9,787 nt of DNA from an uncultured Eubacteriales bacterium. GTDB lineage: Bacteria; Bacillota; Clostridia; Oscillospirales; Oscillospiraceae. This document shows, one piece after another, positions 1 to 6,313 of the stretch. How positions within the stretch are numbered: position 1 is the first letter of the stretch; the number at the start of each line of letters is the position of its first letter. The stretch covers positions 1 to 9,787 of the forward strand of contig USHP01000045.1 in the NCBI GenBank assembly GCA_900554625.1, given 5' to 3'. The translations under genes and the position numbers were made by a program. The notes under the pieces are model-generated. The model searched no databases. It worked only from the letters and a program-made list of their open reading frames with translations, and had not been told where the DNA came from.

Positions 1-574
1 CCCGGAAATACCCTTGCGCCGGATACCCAAACTCAGGACCAAACAGTGCCGGCTGTGACCGAGGCTGCGGAGAATACCATTCTGGATCAGTTCGTATTTA
101 CCAGTTTTGTTCCCAATGACACAGAACACACAGATGGTTTTTGGGCTTTTGCAACGAGTGGTGAAAAAACCGTACTTGTGGGTCTGGATAAAGATCTGAA
201 TTATTTGTGCGCTTTAGATGCGGAGCAATACGAAATCTATGACGGCCCGTATGATGGCTACTCCTATGGAATGGATCTCAGCAGCGGCAGAAATGTGATT
301 TTGGACCCAGAACAAAAGGATGTTACCGCCCGCTATGTCAGCACGCAGGCGAATGGTTCTGTCCTTTCTTTGTACAGGGATGCCACCGGCGTTACCGTCT
401 GGACCTGTGAAATCATGGGAAGCGGAGAAAGTGCTGCGTTCATGGTGTATGCCAAGGATCTGCGAGGGAACACCAAATATGCATGGAATCTCCCGCAGAT
501 GCTGGAAACCAGAGATAATCCCCCGCCGATACTGTGCAGCGGAAACTGCTATGTGTTTGGTTCAAATCCCTTCT
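1..574 (+). pseudogene. Truncated gene for an unrecognised, probably exported protein
   Basis: The reading frame is open from the left edge, so the start and any signal peptide lie outside the window. The first 25 or so visible residues are a Pro/Thr/Gln/Glu-rich linker (PGNTLAPDTQTQDQ...), as often follows a lipoprotein signal or membrane anchor. After that come alternating hydrophobic and polar stretches rich in Gly, Tyr, Asp and Trp, suggesting beta-strand repeats such as a propeller or sandwich. I do not recognise a family and assign no function. At about base 575 the sequence becomes a serine recombinase in another frame. The residues from there to the TAG/TGA region near 636 are recombinase DNA read out of frame, so the native C-terminus is missing. 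The gene was therefore interrupted or deleted by a mobile element, or joined to it in assembly. Extracellular location is inference from composition only. Confidence 0.6.
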
Positions 575-2158
575 CAGAAGCGGATTTTGGAAAAGTATTG
601 CCGGGATCATGGCTATACCGCCATCCGGCATTATGACGAGGACGACGGATATTCGGGAACCAACTTCAACCGGCCCGGATTCCAAAGGATGCTTGCCGAC
701 ATCAAGGCGGGTAAGATCAAGCGCGTTGTCGTTAAGGATATGAGCCGGTTCGGGCGTAACTATCTGCAAGTCGGGATGTACACGGAAATGCTGTTTCCAG
801 AGTACGGCGTCCACTTTATTGCCGTCAATGACGGTGTGGACAGTGTGCGCGGGGACAGCGAGTTTACCGCCATCCGCAACGTGTTCAATGAAATGTACGC
901 CAAGGACACCAGCAAGAAAATTCGGGCAACGTGGCAATCCAAGGGACGCTCCGGCGAACACCTTACCACCATCCCGCCTTATGGGTACAAGAAAGACCCA
1001 GAGGATAAAAAACAATGGATCGTGGATGAAGAAGCTGCCGCCGTTATCCAAAAGATTTTTGCACTGTGCATGGACGGTATGGGGCCGACGCAGATTGCAA
1101 AATGGCTGCAAAAAAACAAGGTGTTGAACCCTACTGCCTACGCCTTTGAAAAAGGCTTGCCGGTAGCGAACAAACCAACGGCCAATCCTTACAAGTGGAC
1201 GAATGAAACGGTATCACGGATTTTGGAGCGCCTTGACTATTTGGGCCATACGGTAAACTTCAAAACCACCAAACAATCGTTCAAGAGCAAGAAAAAGCTG
1301 TGGAACGACCCATCGGAATGGGTGATCTTCGAGAACACACAGGAACCTATCATTGAGGAAAGCGTGTTTCTGATCGTCCAGAAAATCCGACAGGGCCGCC
1401 GCCGTCCCACTAAGATGGGCGACATGGGACTGTTCTCCGGCCTGCTGTATTGTGCAGATTGCGGCGAAAAGATGTATCTGTGCCGGGCCAATCACTTCAA
1501 GCCAGAACAGGAATATTACATCTGTTCTACCTATCGCAAAGACCGCACCTTATGTACGACCCATTCGATCCGGCGCGTTGTTCTTGAAGAAATCGTACTG
1601 CGGAACCTGCGTGAAGCCATTCAGTATGTGACACAGTATGAGGATGACTTTGTGCAGCGGGCCGCAGATCAAAGCCTGCGGGAACGGGACAAGGAGCTGG
1701 CACAAAAGAAAGATACTCTGGCGCAATCGCAAAAGCGGATTGCCGAGCTGGATGTTATCATCAAGCGACTGTACGAGGATAACATTTCCGGCAAGCTCTC
1801 CGACGAGCGTTTCATCAAACTGTCCCGTGACTATGAGCTGGAACAGACCAACCTTACAAATCTTGTCGAACATCTGCGGCAGGAAGTCAAGGAACAGGAG
1901 AAGCAGAAAGTCAACGTCAGACAGTTTATTGCAGCGGTCAGAAAGTACACCGATATGCAGCAGCTTGACGCCTCTGTTCTCCGGGAGTTTGTGGAGAAAA
2001 TTTATATCTCCGAGGTTTACACGCCGGACGAAAACGAGCCGCGCATCAAGGTCAGAGAAATCGAGATCGTCTATAACTTCATTGGTGCATTTGATTTTGA
2101 GGACGCAAGGGAGCAATCCCAAGCAGCCCAAAAAGAAAAGAAAACCGGCGTAGCCTAA
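575..2158 (+). pseudogene. Large serine recombinase (Tn4451/TndX type), N-terminus missing
   Basis: Large serine recombinases excise and integrate transposons and integrative elements. Visible order: remainder of the resolvase domain (to about base 960) with DGYSGTNFNRPGF and the DMSRFGRNY active-site arginine region; a Recombinase domain (about 965-1300); a zinc ribbon (CADCG at 1451-1462, partner cysteines at 1523 and 1553); a coiled coil (about 1660-1920); and a DUF4368-like tail ending near 2110. About 527 residues remain. Family members begin with roughly 30-45 further residues carrying the catalytic serine in a YxRLS-type motif, and these are absent. Recognisable homology starts at QKRILEKYC (575); upstream, the same frame only reads the previous gene out of frame. 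An in-frame ATG at 551 could start translation, but its leader has only a weak AGCGGAAA, and the product would still lack the serine. The protein is therefore predicted inactive for strand cleavage. Identification is firm; the truncation is real in this sequence but could be an assembly join. Confidence 0.9.
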
Positions 2159-2167
2159 GCTACGCCG
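2146..2167. repeat. Perfect 9-bp inverted repeat around the recombinase stop codon
   Basis: CGGCGTAGC (2146-2154) and GCTACGCCG (2159-2167) flank the four bases CTAA, so the TAA stop of the recombinase sits in the loop of a perfect hairpin. No T-run follows, so it is not a classical intrinsic terminator. It could be an mRNA-stabilising hairpin, part of a two-hairpin terminator with the stem at 2199-2214, or a recombinase binding site near the element end. Confidence 0.7.
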
Positions 2168-2198
2168 ATTCTCTCACATAAATGTTTTCTTACGTCAC

Positions 2199-2220
2199 CG
2201 CCCCTAAAAGGCGGCGTTTT
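2199..2220 (+). terminator. Possible weak terminator after the recombinase
   Basis: CCGCC (2199-2203) pairs with GGCGG (2210-2214) across the loop CTAAAA, followed by CGTTTT and a T-rich stretch to about 2232. The stem is only five base pairs, so termination would be weak alone, but it follows the stop-codon hairpin. The strands converge here (recombinase rightward, MATE leftward), where a terminator is expected. The end of the mobile element probably also lies in 2168-2260, but I cannot define an attachment core. Confidence 0.45.
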
Positions 2221-2263
2221 GTGTTGTCTTTGAAGCCATAGACTGTTGATCTGGTAAGGCAAA

Positions 2264-3631
2264 TCAGCTTATGACCGTTTGCTCTCTGTTTTGCAGGTGT
2301 TTGTTGATTACCAAAAGGAAGATAGTAGTGGACAGAACGGAGCCCACAATATCCGCTACGGGTTCAGCATAAAAGGCAGACTGGGCAGTAAACAACATTG
2401 GCAGGAACACGATGCTTGCCGCGTATAGCGATTTGCGGAAGACAGACAGGAAGAGCGCTGTTTTCGTTCTTGCCATAGCCGTCAGGCCGTCCACAAATAC
2501 ATACTGGAATCCCAGCGGAATAATCATCAAGGTAACGGTGTGAATTGCCCAAATGGAATATTGAAAATATTCCGGGTCAGAAGTGAACATCCCCACAAAA
2601 TACTCCGGTATCAGTCGGGAAAGCAGGAACATCACCGTGGTAAAGACGCACATCAGTTTCAGAATGTCCTTTTCCGCTGCTTTGATCCGGTCTGTCCGCT
2701 GGGCTCCGTAATTGTAGCTCAGAATTGCCTGGGTTCCTCCGCTGATTCCCAGCATAGGCGAAGTAATCATCATAAGATAACTCTGGGCAATGGTGGCACA
2801 GGTAATCAGCATATCGCCCTGCTCCGGTCCACCATACTTTTGAAGAACGGAATTCATGAGGATCAGAATCACGCTGTCTGTAGCCAGAATCATGAACGGG
2901 GAAAATCCAAGGAAAAGGATACGGATCATGACTTTGCGGCTGTACTGCCCGAATTTTATTTTCACATGAACTTTTTTGCTGAGCAAGAAACAGATGGCAA
3001 AGGCACAGGAGGCAAACTGAGAAATAACCGTTGCAATGGCCGCACCTGCCACATCCATTTTGAATACAAAGATAAACAGCGGGTCAAGAATAATGTTTGA
3101 GACTGCGCCGATCAGAACCGTGGCCATGCCCGCCACAGGGAACCCCTGGCAGTTGATAAAGTAATTCAGGCCCACTGCCATCAAGGCGAAGAAAGTACCG
3201 GCTGTGTAAATGGTCATATAGGTGTCGGCATAGGGGAAGGTGATATTGCTTGCGCCAAACCACATCAGGAGCTGCTCTTTGGAGAACAGGAAAATAACCG
3301 TCAGCGCAATAGAAAAACAGCACAGCATGAGGAAAGCGTTTGACAAAACCTGCTGCGCTTTTTCCTTGTTTTTTTCGCCGAGGTGGATTCCCATAATGAC
3401 CGAGCCGCCAAGGCCGACCAGCGTACCGAAGGACGACAGGAATGTAACAATCGGTCCGCATACGCCAAGGCCAGCAAGGGCCAGGTCACCGATTTCCGGG
3501 ATATGACCAATATAGATACGGTCAATGATGCTGTACAATACATTGACAAACTGGGCAATCATAGAAGGAATTGCCAGCCGCAATACAAGCGATGGAATAG
3601 AATCTTTTCCGAGATCTGTTGATGCTTTCAT
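2264..3631 (-). CDS. MATE family multidrug/cation efflux transporter
   Basis: The product is a 455-residue inner-membrane antiporter that would export drugs or other organic cations using a Na+ or H+ gradient. It has the usual MATE length and about twelve hydrophobic segments. The first half has IPSMIAQFVNVLYSIIDRIYIGH (residues 21-43, signature Pro22 and Asp37-Arg38) and a Gly-rich helix followed by HLGEKNKEKAQ. The second half repeats the pattern (PFMILATDSV..., GISGGTQAILSYNYGAQRTDRIKAAEK), the internal pseudo-symmetry expected of the fold. The NorM/DinF/MepA-like subfamily cannot be settled by eye and the substrate is unknown. The ATG at 3631 is supported by GGAGGGG (complement of 3637-3643) five bases upstream. 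The gene lies 72 bp downstream of a small minus-strand gene and has its own promoter, so it may be transcribed alone or with that gene. It could be host sequence or element cargo; its position beyond the recombinase end favours host. Confidence 0.92.
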   Translation of the reverse strand: MKASTDLGKDSIPSLVLRLAIPSMIAQFVNVLYSIIDRIYIGHIPEIGDLALAGLGVCGPIVTFLSSFGTLVGLGGSVIMGIHLGEKNKEKAQQVLSNAFLMLCCFSIALTVIFLFSKEQLLMWFGASNITFPYADTYMTIYTAGTFFALMAVGLNYFINCQGFPVAGMATVLIGAVSNIILDPLFIFVFKMDVAGAAIATVISQFASCAFAICFLLSKKVHVKIKFGQYSRKVMIRILFLGFSPFMILATDSVILILMNSVLQKYGGPEQGDMLITCATIAQSYLMMITSPMLGISGGTQAILSYNYGAQRTDRIKAAEKDILKLMCVFTTVMFLLSRLIPEYFVGMFTSDPEYFQYSIWAIHTVTLMIIPLGFQYVFVDGLTAMARTKTALFLSVFRKSLYAASIVFLPMLFTAQSAFYAEPVADIVGSVLSTTIFLLVINKHLQNREQTVIS

Positions 3632-3651
3632 TTTAACCCCTCCGGTGCTTC

Positions 3652-3679
3652 ATTATAGCAAATTTTTTCGGAAGTTCAA
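3652..3679 (-). promoter_or_regulatory. Promoter of the MATE gene
   Basis: On the minus strand, TTGAAC (complement of 3674-3679) lies 16 bp before a perfect TATAAT (complement of 3652-3657). This puts a start of transcription around 3645, about 14 bases ahead of the ATG, and the GGAGGGG ribosome site falls within that short leader. Confidence 0.7.
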
Positions 3680-3689
3680 CATCAGAACT
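3673..3689. promoter_or_regulatory. Operator-like inverted repeat over the MATE -35 box
   Basis: AGTTC (3673-3677) and GAACT (3685-3689) form a 5-bp inverted repeat with a 7-base gap, overlapping the -35 element of the MATE promoter. Its GAAC/GTTC half-sites resemble those of the palindromes beside the XRE gene, but in the opposite arrangement. Arms this short can arise by chance. Confidence 0.3.
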
Positions 3690-3703
3690 CATAGTATTTT
3701 CTG

Positions 3704-3901
3704 TTATTCCACCGACATTTCGCATTCATCCTCCCAGGGGATTTTTGCAAGTTCCATCGCCAGATAATCCTGCAATTCATAGGCAGCTGCCAATGCCTTA
3801 ATCACCCGATAGTCCAGGCATCTCACCTCCCGATCATACTGCTGCCCGGCAAGATGTTCCTGCAATTTCACAATGGCATCGTACAATTCGGCAAAATCCA
3901 T
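3704..3901 (-). CDS. Small acidic unknown protein, divergent from the XRE repressor
   Basis: The product is 65 residues, which I do not recognise as a characterised family. It is predicted to be almost entirely helical: an amphipathic N-terminal helix (MDFAELYDAIVKLQEHL), a second helix around RVIKALAAAYELQDYLAMEL, and an acidic tail (WEDECEMSVE). It has no signal peptide or membrane segment and carries two cysteines (28 and 60). Three facts support a real gene: a strong Shine-Dalgarno (AAGGGGG) about seven bases before the ATG at 3901, a good promoter upstream, and a 13-bp palindrome inside that promoter. It is transcribed away from the XRE gene and towards the MATE gene, 72 bp further on. 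By context it could be the direct target or a partner of the XRE regulator, for example an antirepressor or accessory protein, but this is only inference. Confidence 0.75.
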   Translation of the reverse strand: MDFAELYDAIVKLQEHLAGQQYDREVRCLDYRVIKALAAAYELQDYLAMELAKIPWEDECEMSVE

Positions 3902-3938
3902 GGCATGTCCCCCTTCTCTCTGAACACCGTCTTTGCAT

Positions 3939-3967
3939 AGTTTAGAACAGTTTGTTCATTATTTCAA
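3939..3967 (-). promoter_or_regulatory. Promoter of the 65-residue protein gene
   Basis: On the minus strand, TTGAAA (complement of 3962-3967, five of six consensus bases) is followed after exactly 17 bp by TAAACT (complement of 3939-3944, four of six). The 17-bp spacer contains the palindrome at 3945-3957, so a bound repressor would directly occlude RNA polymerase. Confidence 0.6.
3945..3957. promoter_or_regulatory. Putative XRE operator 1
   Basis: GAACAGTTTGTTC is an inverted repeat with arms GAACA/TGTTC around a 3-base centre. It differs from the site at 3970-3982 at only three of thirteen positions. It lies in the spacer of the small gene's promoter, a classic repression position. A degenerate third copy may start at 3922 (GAACACCGTCTTT). 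Confidence 0.6.
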
Positions 3968-3969
3968 TA

Positions 3970-3982
3970 GAACAATTCGTTC
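3970..3982. promoter_or_regulatory. Putative XRE operator 2
   Basis: GAACAATTCGTTC matches operator 1 closely, and its centre is 25 bp from that of operator 1, about two and a half helical turns. It lies just upstream of the XRE gene. Candidate XRE -10 elements are TATAGT (3988-3993), which gives a very short leader, or CATTAT (3957-3962) preceded by TTGCAT (3933-3938). With either, operators 1 and 2 sit within or next to the promoter, suggesting autoregulation. Confidence 0.55.
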
Positions 3983-4009
3983 TGCGTTATAGTGACAGCG
4001 GTGATGAAA

Positions 4010-4240
4010 ATGGCTGAACGATACGAACGAATCCGCAACCTCCGGGAAGATGCCGACCTGACCCAGGCACAGCTGGGTGCCTGCATCAATGTCCCCCAGC
4101 GCACCTACGCATACTACGAAACCGGTGAGCGGATGATTCCGCCCCAGGTGCTGATTTCCCTTGCCCAGTACTACCATGTGAGCGTAGACTATATTCTGGG
4201 CCTGACAGATCAGAAGCAGCCCTATCCCAGAAGCCGCTAA
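4010..4240 (+). CDS. XRE/Cro-CI family helix-turn-helix repressor
   Basis: A 76-residue protein consisting of essentially one HTH_3 DNA-binding domain: RIRNLREDADLTQAQLGACINVPQRTYAYYETGERMIPPQVLISLAQYYHVSVDYILGLTD follows the family pattern across all five helices, with the turn at TQAQLGACINV and the recognition helix around PQRTYAYYETG. There is no effector or dimerisation domain beyond the short tail DQKQPYPRSR, so regulation would come by dimerisation on DNA or through a partner protein. The ATG at 4010 is preferred because GGTGA (4000-4004) lies five bases before it. An ATG at 4004 and a GTG at 3992 are in frame, but the GTG overlaps a possible -10 element. The gene is divergent from the 65-residue gene, and its likely operators lie in the shared gap. 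A strong hairpin terminator follows, so it is a single-gene transcript. Confidence 0.9.
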   Translation: MAERYERIRNLREDADLTQAQLGACINVPQRTYAYYETGERMIPPQVLISLAQYYHVSVDYILGLTDQKQPYPRSR

Positions 4241-4264
4241 GGATCTTCCCTCATAATGCATAAC

Positions 4265-4310
4265 AAAGAGAGCGAACTGACATAAACCAATCAGTTCGCT
4301 CTCTTTTCTC
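4265..4310. terminator. Strong intrinsic terminator between xre and the ZIP gene
   Basis: A perfect 16-bp stem, AAAGAGAGCGAACTGA (4265-4280) with TCAGTTCGCTCTCTTT (4291-4306), has a 10-base loop and is followed by TCTC. The A-rich 5' arm gives a partial U-tract in the other direction too, so it probably serves both the XRE gene and the convergent ZIP gene. Confidence 0.88.
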
Positions 4311-4348
4311 ATTTCAACGTAACAGGATATTCTTTCGGAATACGTTCC

Positions 4349-5209
4349 TTACGCATCAATAATCACAAGTCCCGTCAGGATTCCGATGACGGTAGCCAAT
4401 GCAGGCAGTTTGGAGCGCCACATCAAAATTGCTTCCGGCATCAGTTCGCCGAACACCACATACAGCATAGCGCCGGAGGCAAAGCTCAACGACAGCGACA
4501 GCATGTCCGGGCCCATGGTTCCTAAGTAAAGGCCCAGGATGGCCCCCAATACGGTGGGAGCTCCGGTGAGTGCGGTCAGAAATGCAGCCTTGCCCTTTTT
4601 CATTCCACCGGAAATCAGCGGCACCGCCACAGCCATGCCTTCCGGAACATTGTGCAGTCCGATGACGATTGCCATGACAATTCCGCCCCGGGAGAGGACA
4701 GCTTGCTGGGCAGAGGTGGCAAAGGATGCACCAATGACCATTCCTTCCGGCACATTATGCAGGGCAATGGCCGCCGCCATCACCAGTCCGGCAAGGAACA
4801 GACTTCCGTGGTTCTGTTCCCCCTGCTCGTGAACCTGATAGTGGTCCGCATGAATCAGTTCTTCCAGAGAGTCTGCCGTCTTGGGGTGGCTCTCATCGAT
4901 ATGGGCTACCTCATGGTTGGTATCCCGGTCAATCCAGGCGTTGAGCAGGTAAATAACAGCATATCCCAGCATCACACCCACCGCTGCCAGCACCAGATAC
5001 ATATGGTCCGCAGTTCCCTCCGGAGCCACTGCCTGAGCCAGCAAGTCAAAACATACCACCGCCGTCATCACGCCGCCGGCGAAGCTCAAAAGCAGGCTGA
5101 CCGTGCGGCTGGAGTCTTTCCGGAACAGGCAGGACACCACGCCGCCCAAACCTGTGCCACCCATACCGGCCAGCGCTGTAATGAATACAATTTCCCAAAG
5201 CAAATCCAT
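4349..5209 (-). CDS. ZIP family divalent metal transporter
   Basis: A 286-residue membrane protein importing Zn2+ or related divalent metals (Fe2+, Mn2+) into the cytoplasm; bacterial relatives are ZupT and GufA-type proteins. About eight hydrophobic segments are visible. The metal-site motifs are clear: HNVPEG at 151-156 and again at 186-191, the paired transmembrane 4 and 5 signatures. Between the third and fourth segments lies a hydrophilic loop (about 94-135) with seven histidines and many acidic residues, the cytoplasmic metal-sensing loop typical of ZIPs. The start is taken at MDLLWEIVF (5209) because GAGGG (complement of 5216-5220) lies six bases before it. An in-frame ATG 21 bases upstream would place this site inside the coding region and has no comparable ribosome site. 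The gene has its own promoter and ends against a shared terminator, so it is monocistronic. Metal specificity cannot be read from sequence. Confidence 0.93.
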   Translation of the reverse strand: MDLLWEIVFITALAGMGGTGLGGVVSCLFRKDSSRTVSLLLSFAGGVMTAVVCFDLLAQAVAPEGTADHMYLVLAAVGVMLGYAVIYLLNAWIDRDTNHEVAHIDESHPKTADSLEELIHADHYQVHEQGEQNHGSLFLAGLVMAAAIALHNVPEGMVIGASFATSAQQAVLSRGGIVMAIVIGLHNVPEGMAVAVPLISGGMKKGKAAFLTALTGAPTVLGAILGLYLGTMGPDMLSLSLSFASGAMLYVVFGELMPEAILMWRSKLPALATVIGILTGLVIIDA

Positions 5210-5215
5210 CGAAAT

Positions 5216-5220
5216 CCCTC
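5216..5220 (-). promoter_or_regulatory. Ribosome binding site that fixes the ZIP start
   Basis: GAGGG on the minus strand, six bases before the ATG at 5209, argues against the longer in-frame start at 5230. Confidence 0.7.
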
Positions 5221-5236
5221 TAGTCATCAAAATAGA

Positions 5237-5269
5237 GAACTGGAATTAACCAAAGCTAACTTCCAGTTC
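5237..5269 (-). promoter_or_regulatory. Inverted repeat at the predicted transcription start of the ZIP gene
   Basis: GAACTGGAA (5237-5245) and TTCCAGTTC (5261-5269) are perfect 9-bp inverted arms separated by 15 bases. Transcription from the promoter just upstream should begin near 5266, so the repeat begins at the start site and occupies the first 30 or so bases of the leader. It may be an operator for a metal-responsive regulator or a leader hairpin; only the RNA form would be followed by TCTATTTT, which is attenuator-like. It is less likely to be the terminator of the PHP gene upstream, since the ZIP promoter lies in between. Confidence 0.55.
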
Positions 5270-5272
5270 CCT

Positions 5273-5301
5273 ATCATAGTCACTCACAGCGAGAAAGTCA
5301 A
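5273..5301 (-). promoter_or_regulatory. Promoter of the ZIP transporter gene
   Basis: On the minus strand, TTGACT (complement of 5296-5301) and TATGAT (complement of 5273-5278) are separated by exactly 17 bp, and each matches the sigma-A consensus at five of six positions. It lies between the end of the PHP gene and the ZIP start, so ZIP is transcribed independently. Confidence 0.78.
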
Positions 5302-5366
5302 TCCCAGAAAGCCCTTTCCCGTGAGCAAATTTGCATTTTCTCGATAAGATTCGACAAAGATCATGT

Positions 5367-6218
5367 TTACACCGGATTGCCCCGGCGCCACGCCTCTAAC
5401 CCCTCAAGAAATGCGTAGGGAACCAGCAGATTCCCGGCTCCGCTGCCCAGTTGGATATCCGGCTTGTTGGCGCCATGGAAATCACTTCCGCCGCTTTCCA
5501 GCAGTCCAAATTTCTGTGCAAGGGAGCAGGCAGCATTCGCCATTTCCGGTGTATATGTAGAGTACCGTGTTTCCATTGCGGCTAACCCCTGAGCTTTCGC
5601 CTCGGGCAAAAAAGCCCAGAGTTCTTCCTCCGTCAGACTAATCAGAGGATGGGCCAGCACCGGCACCGCATGGATGGAACGCAGAAAACGAATCGCATCA
5701 TATGCGCAGATCCGTTCCGGCGGGATATAAAGGCCATTCTTTGCGGAGAGAACGCCCTGAAAGGCCTCTTTTATCTCCCGAATATACCCCTTTTTCAAAA
5801 GTTCCGCGGCAATCACGGCACGGTTTACACTCCCCTGATGAAGCTCTCGAATCTCCGGATAACAGATATCATACCCGGCTACATTCAAAGCGGCAACCAG
5901 AGCCCGGTTACTCTCCTCTTTCCTCCGATTGATTACCGCAAGAAAGTCCTCCACATCTTCGTACTTCTGCTCTTGCAGAAACAGTCCCACAATGTGGACT
6001 TCTTTTCCCAGATACCCTGTGGAGATTTCCACCCCGGGGATGGCCTCCAACGCTGTTCCTTGTGCCGCTTTCAAAAACTTCGGCAGTCCGGCCAGCGTGT
6101 TATGGTCTGTGAGCGCCACTGCCCGCGCTTTTTTGCGCAGCCCTTCTGCGACAATCTGCGCCGGCGCAAAGGTGCCATCCGAAAAGGTAGAATGGGTATG
6201 CAGATCACAAATATCCAT
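5367..6218 (-). CDS. PHP-domain metal-dependent phosphoesterase (TrpH/RNase AM-like)
   Basis: A 283-residue cytoplasmic enzyme of the stand-alone PHP family. Characterised relatives hydrolyse 3',5'-nucleoside bisphosphates or trim RNA 5' ends (YciV/RNase AM, CV_1693). A full metal-ligand set is visible: LHTHSTFSDG (His7, His9, Asp14), LTDHNT (Asp38, His39), GVEIS (Glu64), VHIVG (His75), LAHP (His190), METRYS (Glu216) and GSDFHG (Asp246, His248). The middle segment EGSVNRAVIAAELLKKGY-type region (129-145) aligns with the usual GRPHIA helix, but the family's conserved Pro-His is Ala-Val here, which may alter substrate choice. The start at MDICDLHTH (6218) is chosen because a very strong GGAGAGGGGGAG lies just upstream and the catalytic HxH must be near the N-terminus. 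The frame stays open 91 codons further up but only covers the intergenic region. It is divergent from the aldo/keto reductase. The exact substrate is uncertain. Confidence 0.9.
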   Translation of the reverse strand: MDICDLHTHSTFSDGTFAPAQIVAEGLRKKARAVALTDHNTLAGLPKFLKAAQGTALEAIPGVEISTGYLGKEVHIVGLFLQEQKYEDVEDFLAVINRRKEESNRALVAALNVAGYDICYPEIRELHQGSVNRAVIAAELLKKGYIREIKEAFQGVLSAKNGLYIPPERICAYDAIRFLRSIHAVPVLAHPLISLTEEELWAFLPEAKAQGLAAMETRYSTYTPEMANAACSLAQKFGLLESGGSDFHGANKPDIQLGSGAGNLLVPYAFLEGLEAWRRGNPV

Positions 6219-6252
6219 ATTTTCTCCCCCTCTCCATCCATTTCTGTCTTTC

Positions 6253-6281
6253 ACTCTATCCCATCGATTCTCGAAAGTCAA
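6253..6281 (-). promoter_or_regulatory. Promoter of the PHP gene
   Basis: Minus-strand TTGACT (complement of 6276-6281), 17 bp, then TAGAGT (complement of 6253-6258, four of six). Its -35 box and next bases (TTGACTTTC) are identical to those of the ZIP promoter. It gives a leader of about 28 bases containing the strong ribosome site. Confidence 0.6.
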
Positions 6282-6313
6282 GATTGGCCGCTGTTTTCTC
6301 CCCGTTTCCGTCA

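Noticed and set aside
320..574. Upstream extension of the recombinase frame back to 320
   Set aside because: The residues here are the preceding gene read out of frame. They have no resolvase character, and homology begins only at about 575.
3992..4009. GTG start for the XRE repressor
   Set aside because: No ribosome site precedes it and it overlaps a possible -10 element; the ATG at 4010 aligns with usual family N-termini.
4265..4306. The 16-bp inverted repeat as an operator because it contains GAAC/GTTC
   Set aside because: Its long perfect stem, loop and following T/C tract at a convergent gene end fit a bidirectional terminator much better.
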